Source: Pseudofabraea citricarpa
Lineage: Eukaryota > Ascomycota > Leotiomycetes > Helotiales > Dermateaceae
Direction: 5' to 3'
Assembly (NCBI GenBank): GCA_029641185.1
Contig: JAPWGK010000003.1
Span: 1,054,001-1,118,000 of the forward strand
Length of the DNA: 64,000 bases
Positions 11,130-21,554 of the stretch are shown here, in pieces; the first letter of the stretch is position 1; each line of letters starts with the position of its first letter. The position numbers were made by a program, and so were the translations under genes. The notes under the pieces were generated by a model. That model had not been told where the DNA came from and made no database searches. It worked only from the letters and a program-made list of their open reading frames with translations.

Positions 11130-14100
11130 ATGAACGAGAAGACGCGTGCCAACGTGACCGATGGCGACTCCATGGCCAGCATCTTGGACCGTGTACTCGA
11201 TGAATCAGGTCGGGGTCGCACTGGAGCTGGCCTGTCATTCCAAGATCTGAACTGCTACGGGTTCATGTCTTCGGACCAATACCAATCAACTTTCACTACC
11301 TGGCTCCTCGCAATCCCTAGATGGCTTCTGTTTCGTGTGGTCTCTGCAAGACGGCGACGACCACAGAGAATTGAGATCCTCCATGGCATCAACGGTCTGG
11401 TCCGTCCCGGGGAGATGCTTCTGGTACTCGGCCGGCCAGGAAGCGGATGCTCGACGTTCTTGAAGACGGTGGCGGGAGACACGTATGGATTTCATGTTGA
11501 TGATAACGGGATAAACTACCAAGGTTCGTCAGTTTGAATTTGAGTTTTTGTTTTTCGGGAGGGCCAAAGTGCTAAACGTCCACACATATACGTGTTAATT
11601 ATCAATTTCGCTGACATCGATGTAGGAACTTCCTACCGTGCAATGCAGCGAGAGCATAAAGGGGAGCGTGTCTACATTGCAGAGCTGGACGTGCATTTTC
11701 CAGAACTCACCCTTGGCCAAACTCTCGCATTTGCCGTGAGTACCAGACCGAGCGGCTCAGATGGCAACCATCGTGGAATGACGGCCGCGCGTGGTCCGAG
11801 TCGAGATGTAGCATCACTCTTCCATCTCGAACAGGCATTTGAGACCCCGATCGGCAATGCCATAATTCGTGGCATAAGCGGTGGTGAGAAACGACGCACG
11901 AGTCTCGCAGAAGCTTTCGTCGGCGGTGCACAATTCCAGTGCTGGGATAATAGCATAAGAGGTCTCGATAGCTCGACTGCCCTGAGCTTTATCAAGCTTC
12001 TCAGAAGCTCGACCGATCGGCTTCGTTCGGTTGTGTTGATGAGTATATACCAAGCCTCTGAAGCTCAATACAAGGTTAGCAGCCTAAGTCTTGGCCAAGA
12101 ATCATCCAATGAAACAGAGAAAGAAACTGACTACAATATCTACAGAATTTTGACAAAGTTATGCTTCTATATGAAGGTCGTCAGATCTACTTCGGTCCGA
12201 CAGAGTTAGCTACTAGTTACTTTGAAGAGCTTGGCTTTACGAAACCAAGCCACTCCCCCACGGCAGATTTTTTGACATCACTCACCAACCCAGCGGAACG
12301 CATCGTCCGAGAGGGCTACGAAACCCAGGTTCCGAGGACCCCTGACGACTTCGCGCTTATCTGGAGGCACAGCCGGCAAGCCAAAGTGATCCATCAGGAA
12401 ATATGCGAGTTCGAGGCGTCAAGCCCCGTTCTGAAGCCTCACGGGGCGTCGACCAGTCGCATGATGATGTCAATCCACCTGCAAATTCTTGTCTGTCTCC
12501 AAAGAGGCCTTCAACGGCTGCGCAACAACTATGTTCCTGTGGTTGCCGGGACCGTCGCAAACTCAATTCTGGCTCTGATCATAGGCAGTGCTTTCTATAA
12601 CCTACAACAGACAGCCGACAGCATGGATAAGCGAGCTGTGCTGCTATTCTTCTCTCTGATCGTCAACGCTTGCACCCCTGCATTCGAGGTATGTATGATT
12701 CATTACATGCTGAACACGTCGAAGTTTTGGGTTGTACCATTGCTGACCACCCGGGAAACAAAAGGTGCTGACGATGTGGGCCCAGCGCCCCATTGTCGAG
12801 AAGCACGAACGCTACGCCTACTACCACCCTTTTACCGAAGGTGTCACATCGATGCTCTGTGACCTACCCAACAAGCTAGGGACGTCTATAATCTTCAACT
12901 TGACGCTATACTTCATGACAAATCTCCGGCGTACACCATCTGCCTTCTTCGTGTATTACTTGTTCAACTTCGTTGTGCTACTGACTATGTCCATGTACTT
13001 TCGTATGGTGGGCTCTGTGTCACGAAGGATGGAGCAGACCATGGCGCCGTCATCTATCGCTATCTTACTGTGTTCTGTGTACGCTGGCTTCGTAATACCC
13101 GTGCCCTACATGGTGCCGTGGCTTGGGTGGTTTCGGTTTATTAATCCGATGGCGTACGTGTATGAGAGTTTGATGATCAATGAGGTACGTCCCTGTATTT
13201 TGACTAAGCGCTTTACTTATACTCTGGTTCTTGAATGACTAATCATAAACCTTTGATCTTCAGTTCCGTGACAGGGAATTTTCTTGTTCCTCTACGGTGC
13301 CTGCGGGCCCTGCATATGCATCTACCACCAGCATGGAAGGGAAGGTTTGTCCCGTCATAGGGGCCAATCCTGGGGAAAGTGTGGTTCAAGGCTCCGCTTA
13401 CCTGGACAAGAAATATAACTATGTTTCGAGTCACATATGGCGGTAATGACAGCACTTTTTCTTAGAAGGATCTCTTGGACTTCCAATTAGTGACACTAGC
13501 TGACAGGGCGTCTACTGTAGCAATCTTCCCATCATGTTTGCATTGATGATTGCTTTCTGTGCTATCCATATCATCGCAACACAATATATCACCGCTCAGA
13601 GATCCAAGGGAGATATCCTTGTCTTTCGGCGTGGGCGTGCTCTTGCTCAAAAAGAACACAGATTGGCTTCAGATAAGGAATCCAATCCAGAGCTGTCAAC
13701 CAAGTTCGCCCAAGATATCAACAAATTACAGGACCGAGACGGCCATCCCAACTCTGATAGAGAGGCTTCAACTCTGAATATTCAGACGATCCCAATTCAG
13801 TCTACCGTCTTCCATTGGAAGAACCTCTGCTATGATGTTAAGACCAAAGATGGCACGAAACGTATCCTGGATAACGTGAATGGTTGGGTGAAGCCTGGGA
13901 CTTTAACAGCTCTCATGGTGAGAATGAGCCCTTTCTTAGTCATAGATAAACATTTGTCGCAATCTTTCCTTTTCTATTCTCACCTCTCGTCGCTGAACTA
14001 ACAAACTGAAATCACAGGGTGTAAGTGGCGCCGGAAAGACAACGCTCCTGGACGTTCTCGCGAATCGTGCTACTTTTGGCACCGCAAGTGGTGAGGTTTT

Positions 14101-16258
14101 CGTCGGTCATAGCCCAAGAGACTCTAGCTTCCAGCGGAGAGTTGGCTACGTGCAGCAGGAGGATGTACATCCGCCTACGGCGACGGTGCGGGAAACCTTG
14201 GAGCTCAGCGCGCTACTGCGCCAGTCCGGCCCCGAGACCGAGCTGGAGAAGCTGGCATACGTTGACACGATTCTGGGAATCCTCGATATGGAACCTTATG
14301 CCGACGCTGTTGTTGGAGTTCCAGGCGAAGGTGAGTTATCATGTGGCTGATATAGGCCTTTCATCTTGTCCAATGTTCACTCTCAAATCTTTTCGTTGTT
14401 CCTTTGCGCACTTTACTAAATGGGATGATAGGTCTCAATATTGAGCAACGCAAGCGCCTGAGCATCGGCGTGGAGTTAGTGGCAAAGCCAGAACTATTAC
14501 TCTTCTTAGGCACGTATCAACTTCTCATTAACACCCAACACTATTGTCCTCATTCCTCCCTTTTTAAGCGAGTACGCCTTCGTTTTCTAACGAGTATCCT
14601 GTTCCAGACGAACCCACCTCTGGCCTCGACAGCCAAACTGCTTGGTCGATCTGCACGCTCCTCCGTAAGCTTGCAGACCGCGGCCAAGCTGTTCTGTGTA
14701 CAATTCATCAGCCGTCTTCGCAGATCTTCCAGATGTTTGATCGCCTGTTGCTTCTGAGTCGACGAGGACAGACGTTGTACTTTGGAGATATTGGACCAGA
14801 AGCCGCTGTCGTGATCGACTACTTTGATAAAAACGGTGCACCAAGCTATCAGACAGCGTCGGCTAACCCGGCAGAGTGGATGCTGGATGTTACTAGTGGA
14901 CGTGACGTTGACGAATGGAGTGTTAAATTTAATAGTAGTGAACTGGGTAAGGAGGTGCTGCGACACCAGGTTGACCTACTTAAAACTGGTGAAGATACAA
15001 TGTTGGAAGAGGCTGGCGCGAGTCAACGCCATGGTCGTGAGTATGCCGCATCGTATACTCATCAGTTGCGACTTATGACCACGCAGATATTTCGAGACTA
15101 CTGGAGGGATCCAACGTACATATATTCCAAAATGGCCTTATGTGCTGGACTTGTAAGTTCCTCTCTTCATTCTATCTAACTATCTCTTTACTTCATTATG
15201 CTTTCAAATACAGTTCCAGTCTTCTATTAAAGCCAAAATGCTCATCTTTGTTATAGTCCCTGTTCAACGGCCTCTCCTTCACCAACACCCCTCTTGATAC
15301 GCAAGGCCTCACCAATCTCCTCTTCTCGATATTTTTGCTCTCCATGCTCTTCAGCACCGTGGATCAACAAGTAATCCCGCGCCTAATTGACAATCGGGCG
15401 CTCTACGAGTCTCGGGAAGGCCGCTCAAAGTCATACTCCTGGGCCGTCTTCCTCTCCGCAAATATCCTGGTCGAGCTCGTCTGGCAGACGTTAGCTGCGG
15501 TGCTCGTCTTCGTGGCGTGGTACTATCCCACAGGTCTCTGGCGGAACGGCGACTCGAGTTTCGGCTGGGCTGAACGTGGCGGCTTGATCTTTGTACTCGT
15601 CTGGCTGTTCTGCCTGTGGATCTCGACGTTTTCGCAGGCTGTCGCTGCGGCTATCGAGCATACGGAGACGGCAGTGCAAATTGCTACGCTGTTCTTCTGG
15701 CTGTCGTTGGTGTTTTGCGGGTAAGCCAAATGACAATTCTAGCTTCCCTCTCTTTCTCTCTCCCAATTGCGACATACAGCTTTAGGCTGAGAACATTTCA
15801 ATGATGCTAACACCTGTCTCAGAGTTCTCGTCCCACCCAAAGCCCTGCCGGGCTTCTGGATCTTCGTCTACCGCGTATCGCCCCTGACATACTTCATCAA
15901 AGGCATGGTGCTCGCGGGGCTCAAGGGCACACAGCTGCACTGCTCCACGATCCAGCTGCTGCACATCGATCTCCCCAGCACCGGCAATGCCTCGTCGACC
16001 TGTGGTGAGTACCTCGCGTCTTACGTCCAGCTCGCCGGCGGATACGTCGACAATCCTGCCGCCGCCGCCGACTGTCGCTACTGCCCGGTCTTCGAAACCG
16101 ACGCCACGCTGCGCAATGTCTTGGGCATGGATACGGATGACCCGTGGCGGAATGCCGCTTACATGGCCGTCTATGTCGTCTTTAATGCCCTCGTCACTTT
16201 TGCCCTGTATTGGCTTGCCAGGGTGCCGAAGAGGAGGAGTAAGACTTCGGCGTCGTAG
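11130..16258 (+). CDS. Full-size ABCG (pleiotropic drug resistance) transporter
   Basis: Eleven exons: 11130..11523, 11626..12074, 12146..12688, 12765..13184, 13264..13442, 13521..13917, 14018..14330, 14432..14509, 14608..15152, 15257..15720, 15823..16258; 1405 residues, order NBD1-TMD1-NBD2-TMD2. NBD1 has the fungal PDR Walker A variant GRPGSGCST, signature ISGGEKRR and Walker B FQCWDNSIRGLDSS. NBD2 has GVSGAGKTT, LNIEQRKRLSIG and LLLFLDEPTSGLDS. WRN marks the entry to the linker after TMD1. These asymmetric motifs are diagnostic of PDR pumps, plasma-membrane exporters of hydrophobic toxins and metabolites. The N-terminus before NBD1 is short for the family. One intron, 14510..14607, must start GC rather than GT to keep Walker B in frame. 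It is likely the export or self-protection function for the flanking P450s; the substrate is unknown. Confidence 0.95.
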
Positions 16259-17122
16259 ATGTGGATGGATGTGTATTATATATGTCTTTCTAGGTAGATA
16301 ATTTGGCTGATAAAGTGGTTCTTTCTTTTTCCTCTCTTTCTTTTCTCGAGGAAGTGAGATGGAATGATATGTGAAGTAAATTTTGCATATATATCTATAT
16401 CTAGATATATATATGCACAGGGTCAAATGGGACGTAATAATTTCATATTCAAAATGTATACAGCAGTCATCTGATAGCTAGGCATACCTTGGGATATATG
16501 CTGTGGGCTGTCTACCAAATTGGGCATGGCCTCCTAACCCTGAGCTAAAGTAGAAGTTCACGTTCTAGCTTGTTGCATCACGTGTCAACCTTATTTCAAC
16601 CTTGAGAGCATCTCCTCCCTCTGGATTTGACATGATCTGAGGATGTTAACGCTGCAATGTCGATTACTCACACCCGACCGAAGACAGAAAGGTGCATTGC
16701 ACGGCCAGCGACGTTTTCTCACGGATACGGGTATTGGCCAAAATAAGAGCTATAGCCGATATGCAAGTCTCTGTTGGTGCTTGGTGCAAGACGCTCAGGG
16801 CTGTGATCTTGGTTGCAGCCTGCGGGAGTCGAACAATCACCATCCGCCATCCAGCATCCCACCATCCCACCATCCCCAATTCTGGCGTCACGCCTGCAGC
16901 TTACTGCCGTTTCCGAGGGGCTTGCAGGCTTGTAGGCTTGTAGGCTTGCAGGTCGTACGTCGCACAGGGGTTCCTACATTGCCACTCGACTGCCAGCCCC
17001 CATGTCAGCACTTTGTTCTCTCTCTCGGAGACCTTCAATGCGGTCTCCTTCTTCCATTTCCATTTCCATTTGTTTTTTTTTCTTTCCTTTGTTTCCTTTG
17101 TGTTTCTTTTACGGAGCCGAAT
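16259..17122. other. Intergenic region
   Basis: No gene seen. An AT stretch with near-palindromic ATATATCTATATCTAGATAT lies at about 16387-16411. A tandem array of 8-10-bp CTTG(C/T)AGG units lies at 16921-16952. The sequence just before 17123 is a C+T-rich leader (about 17030-17110) typical of fungal promoters. The frame of the next gene stays open upstream to about 16643, but that extension is compositionally non-coding, so ATG 17123 is used. Confidence 0.55.
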
Positions 17123-19423
17123 ATGGACTCCATCACCGTCCTGGCAACGGTGAACACCTTGTCGAACATGCTCGGTGCGCTCGACAAAACCGTCTCCAGC
17201 ACCGAAGAGCTGCGACGGCAATGGCGGGACGCTGACCTGACAATTCTGTCCCTCGAGAATCAACTCTCAACGCTGCGGACGGCGCTTGGCCCGATTAAAG
17301 AATGGATTGTACAGTCTTCATCCTCGCAGTTTGGATTTCCCGAGCTGCATCACCAGTTGGTGATGGATCTGGATCGCTGCATCGCCTGCTGCCGGTTGCT
17401 TATCACCAAGATCGACGCAGACCTGGCGCGGCTCCGGCAGACCACAGGAGGGGACAGACCAAGCAAGTTCACGCTGATGATGAGGACAAGGAATCTGAAA
17501 AAGACGCAGGCCATGATCCAGCATCAGACGACTGCTTTGACGCTATTGCTCACCGTCTGCAATTCGTAAGCTCCCAGAAATCTCTTATCTCCCCCGCTGC
17601 TTATCCGTAAGCGTTGGATATCTGTAATGCTGGGAGCGCTTTGCTTACTGCGACGACACCTGCAGTGCCGCCATCTCGCAGCAGAAGGAGCTCCTCGAGA
17701 GGCCACAGACTCGTCGCGTCTTCAAGGAGATGGAGGACGACACGTCGTCCCTATTCGTGCACCGGAATGTAGAATCGATCTTTACGTCATCTTCGTCGTC
17801 TATGTTGTCGTCCACCTCAACATTCGGTGGCGCATCCAGGCTATTATTAAAGTTCGACTTTGATAAGCAGCTGTTCATGTCTAAGATATACGAACGCTGG
17901 ATCCGAAGCTCCTCAGAGAGGGAGCATCTGGAACATCATTTGGAGCAGCGACCCGAGCAACAGCCCGAGCCGAGCAAGCAGAAGATGGAAACTCCTTACG
18001 TCGAGACGAGGGAGAAATTTAGTGTCGAACCGGTTGAGACTGGGGAGAAATTCCTTGCTGATAGCAATGTCTTCAACATGGTGGAGACCAGGGACAAATT
18101 CAGTCTATTACCACCAGTAATAACCGGGGATAAATTCATAGCTGATGGCATCGCGGACACGCCGGTCGAGACCAAAGAAAAGTTTGTCACTGAAGAAATG
18201 GCCGAAAGTCCTTACTCCAGCATAACCGATGACTCAACCATAGTATCCAGCTTTGGCAGTCTCCTCTCGCCGACATGGACGAGCGACTCGTCAATCAAAG
18301 ATAAGTGGAAACCACTGCGACTCATGTCTCCGACTCGGGACAAGAGTGAGTCCCAAAAACGATCACTCGCAATTGATAGTGCTTTGAAAGAGGAGCACAG
18401 AAAGAAACAGCGACACGCCTACAGATCATTGCTCATTGGCTCAGAGTCAAGGTTGCACATTCTAACGGCCGCGAAGATGAGGGTCAAGAAGAAGGCGTAC
18501 ACGAGTCAAGAGCTGAGCCAGTACCGAGATATAATTTTCAAACATCTAAGAGAGTTCGCGCACGTGCTTATAAAGGAGATGCGGCGGGTCCAGGTCAATC
18601 CGCAGGCGAGATATCTCTGGGCATACGTGGACCTAATAGAAGGATATTACCGTGAAGATGATGAATACTCTGGGGCGGCGATGGAGCCGGACGAGAGGTT
18701 TTTCAGCGCGCTGGAAGCCGTACTCCAGGACCCACTCATCGCGGACTTGGTAAGACGGTCTTCTTCTTCTGGGCAGGACGGGCTTTGGCCCAGATCTGCG
18801 GAATAGTTAGTCTTGTCCTGGCCGAGCAAACACCTTTCCGAGGCAACAGAAAGTTAGGCTGACATAGGCATTACAGTTTCTTCGATTCTATATCACGCAT
18901 ATCATCCTCAGATTATCTGCCCACCGAGCTAGACATCTTATACGCAACGACTTTTTCATCCATGACAAGAGGTGCAGACAAAGCCGAAGTCCACGAGGGC
19001 GACATCAGCCTGGACCTCCTCGACATCGGCGGCCTGACAGGTAAGAGAGGGAAGTGGATCCACCAATTCGAAGGCGCGCGGTTTGTCATCTTCGTAGTCG
19101 ACTTAGACCAGTGCTACGATGCACAAAAGATGTCCGAGACCATGCGGCTTTTGGATGCCGTGATCCACTCGCGCTGGTTCGCGGGGGCGTCCATCATCCT
19201 GCTCCTCAACGTCAACATAGCGGACAACGGCAACGGGAGCCGAAACGTCCGCAAGGCGGCCCAGTACGTCCTCAGGAAGTTCGAAGATCTCAACCTAGAC
19301 CGGCTCTTCATTTCACCCTGTGACATGACGGCGAGCGGCGAGCCGGCCATCAAGTTGATCTTCTCGGCTGTGAAGGAAGCCATACTGACCGAGGCGCTGG
19401 GCGAGGGCAAGATGTTGCTGTAA
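17123..19423 (+). CDS. G-protein alpha subunit-like protein with degenerate GTP site and EKF repeats
   Basis: Exons 17123..17565, 17666..18805 and 18877..19423 give 709 residues. Residues 1-150 are a helical N-terminal domain (MDSITVLATVNTLSNMLGAL...). Residues about 190-400 are a low-complexity linker with five copies of a V-E-T-x-(E/D)-K-F motif. Residues about 400-709 follow the G-alpha fold: LLIG at 403-406, then R/Y-rich helices, SSDYLPTELDILYA, D577-I-G-G-L581 followed by KRGKWIHQFEG (switch II), LLNVNIAD at about 637, and a TCAT-like SPCDMTASGE near the end. Almost every catalytic element is altered: the P-loop Lys is absent, the switch-II Gln is Leu, the switch-I Arg is replaced, and NKxD is N639-V-N-I. 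It probably does not cycle GTP like a normal G-alpha and may be a scaffold. The donor 18806 (GTTAGT) was chosen because it gives SAEYFFDSISRI, matching G-alpha. Confidence 0.85.
18000..18185 (+). repeat. Five-copy EKF peptide repeat in the G-alpha-like gene
   Basis: Within the linker of the G-alpha-like protein the motif (V)-(E/I)-T-(R/G/K)-(E/D)-K-F occurs at 18000, 18033, 18081, 18117 and 18165 (residues 260, 271, 287, 299, 315). Spacing alternates 11, 16, 12 and 16 residues. The five copies are VETREKF, VETGEKF, VETRDKF, VITGDKF and VETKEKF. A looser copy, IKDKW, follows at about residue 359. DNA copies differ at synonymous sites, so selection on the peptide is more likely than recent duplication. 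Confidence 0.85.
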
Positions 19424-21554
19424 GATAGGTTAGACGGCTTTGTTCGATACTGTACCAATGAATAACGAAGCAACGGAAAAGTTGCGCGCCTGCTGCTGCC
19501 CCTGGATGGGCGCACTTTTTAGGTCCCGTCTTGCTTTTGACATGACGCTGATCTTGGGGAGTTCGGTTGGGTTTGGGTCGCGCTGGATCGGGAGTCACTG
19601 AAAAGTCCGTTCAGTTAAGCTGAGATATAGCAGCTTGTATGAGTTCTGCGTGTTGTAAGATGTAGGTAGTCGACGGTAGGGCGGAGTTCGTGGATGGAGA
19701 GTTGAAAAGAAAGACCCGCGGGTCACTCGTAGCCATCCATGCAGACCCATCCATGCAGGGGGTCCCGTGGAGATATATCTGATAAGCTGGAAGGATTGTC
19801 TACTTCCTAGCTGGGCTGGTATATTGGAAATAGGTGATCGGGTAATGTCTGAGTCTGAAACCCTTCCTGGTTTTCGAGAGACATACCTAGGTATAAATAT
19901 GTGCATTGGTTGATTACTCAAATAGCAGCTCCAAGGTGCTACTATATAAATAAGATAGCGATTCCCAGGAGGCTTGTATCATTGCATGTACCTGTGCAAG
20001 CGGATGCATTAATTAGTTAGGCATGGGTAAGTTGTCCGCATAGCAGCAAAGACTCCTGCGAGCTATTTGTCGCTTTCTCTCCCTATAGACAGAAAATAAA
20101 ATGGTACAAATCAGATTCCACACCATCTGCACGGGGCCTTTCCTTTCTGAGGAGTCGCGCTTGGATAGATGCCTAACGACGCGTTGTATAATACTGGGAT
20201 CTAATATCTAAATCGCTATTTGTGACTGCACGGTTATACGAGGACGTAGAGTTGCAAGGGAATCCCGAGTTGGTTGTTTGGTTGTAATATATGAAATAAT
20301 TTGAATTTATTTACGCTGGCACTCACACGTTGCTACGAGGGGATTTATGGGAGGTATTCGTTTATCTTAAATTAATTGTTGGTTTATTAGAACTAATATA
20401 TATCCTAATACTTAATTAAATCTCTAGCTATTAGTATCTGTTGAATGGGAATCCGACACCTGAGAAGTCATATGACTGGGGTTGTCCTGTCTGGTAGTTC
20501 CTCGAGCTATATAAGCTCTTAGCAACCTCCATAACCACGTAGAATCGTACAACTCAATACAACCACCACTTTCACCTATATGATTAATCCCCAATCCGCG
20601 AGTGCCTCTCAATAGTATCTTATAGTAATTATTACGGTTAGTCACTTAGATAGCACCCTCAGAGTGCCATATAGGTGCTATAGCCCGTGGGAGCCTTAGC
20701 TTTCATACTAACACCCGATCGAGATATTCGCCTATCTTAAATTAGCTGCTGATCTACCAAAACTAGGATATCCTAGTACCTGAATCTTATAAATATAGTG
20801 ATTATTGCTAAATAATTCTATACTTTTTCGTCCTACTCGAAATATTACTCTAACTTATTCCTACTATCTACTATCTACTATCTATTATCTACTATCTATT
20901 ATCCACCATATACCACAATTGTTACCATACAGTTACTATAGCTAGTAGAACAATAATCGATTAATCATATGGAACCTCTGAATAACCTTACGTTTTATAA
21001 AATACACAAGTAGGTGCTATTATGAGTTAGTGAGTCGATCACATAGGTATGTATAAGACTCCTAGAAATTAGTATCTTATTTCGTGTAGGCTAACACCTA
21101 ATCTAGGATAGCCAGCTTTATACCAAGGGCTTAGCACCATGCTACGGGCTATGGCACCCGTATGGCACCCTGAGGGTGCTATTGGAGTAATTAACCATGA
21201 TTATTATTTTATTTTGTGTGGGCTAAGAGCTAATTTCAAATAAGAAACTTTATACCTAGGGCTCACGAGAAAGATCATCGCTGACCCAAGGAACCCAGAC
21301 CAATCCATCCTTCAGTTTAAACTCACCTATTCTTCTACAAATCTCTTCTTCTCATTTTTAATAAGCGCCCATAATAATATCTGACAGAGGAGGATATCAT
21401 CTGGTCGCCTAACTAAGCTAGCTGGGCCAACTATATCACGTGGCGAAGTAGCTGCCTACCGGCGCGAGAAGTACCTCTCTCCCAACTTACCATCTCCTCA
21501 CTCATTACTTGCAACATTAACTTAATAACAAAGCATTAATAGGTTCAAGACACC
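19424..21554. other. Repeat-rich intergenic region
   Basis: No protein gene seen in 2.1 kb. The first 900 bp are ordinary unique-looking sequence. From about 20280 to 21260 the DNA is AT-rich and repetitive. A direct repeat at about 20350-20405 and 20724-20780 (TATCTTAAATTA core), differing mainly by C/T and A/G changes, overlaps the MITE-like element at 20651-21181. A second direct repeat pairs about 21070-21133 with 21205-21265 (ATTTTGTGTGGGCTAA core). This is old repeat debris with mild RIP-like decay. Sequence after 21300 is the promoter and leader of the F-box gene. Confidence 0.6.
20651..21181. mobile_element. MITE-like element with about 35-bp terminal inverted repeats
   Basis: The left end at 20650 (ATAGCACCCTCAGAGTGCCA...) is the reverse complement of the right end at about 21182 (...TGGCACCCTGAGGGTGCTAT) over roughly 35 bp, through ATAGCCCGT. 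The few mismatches are all transitions (A/G, T/C), as expected from RIP or deamination. Both ends can be read with a TA dinucleotide, so a TA target duplication (Tc1/mariner type) is possible, but TA lies inside the repeat and cannot be separated from it. There is no coding capacity. Size about 531 bp. Confidence 0.7.

Noticed and set aside
10636..11133. 165-codon frame before the ABC transporter
   Set aside because: It overlaps the transporter start in a different frame and has no coding features; probably promoter sequence.
16643..17122. Upstream extension of the G-alpha-like gene
   Set aside because: The frame is open, but the sequence is a pyrimidine-rich leader with repeats. MDSITVLATV at 17123 is the natural start.
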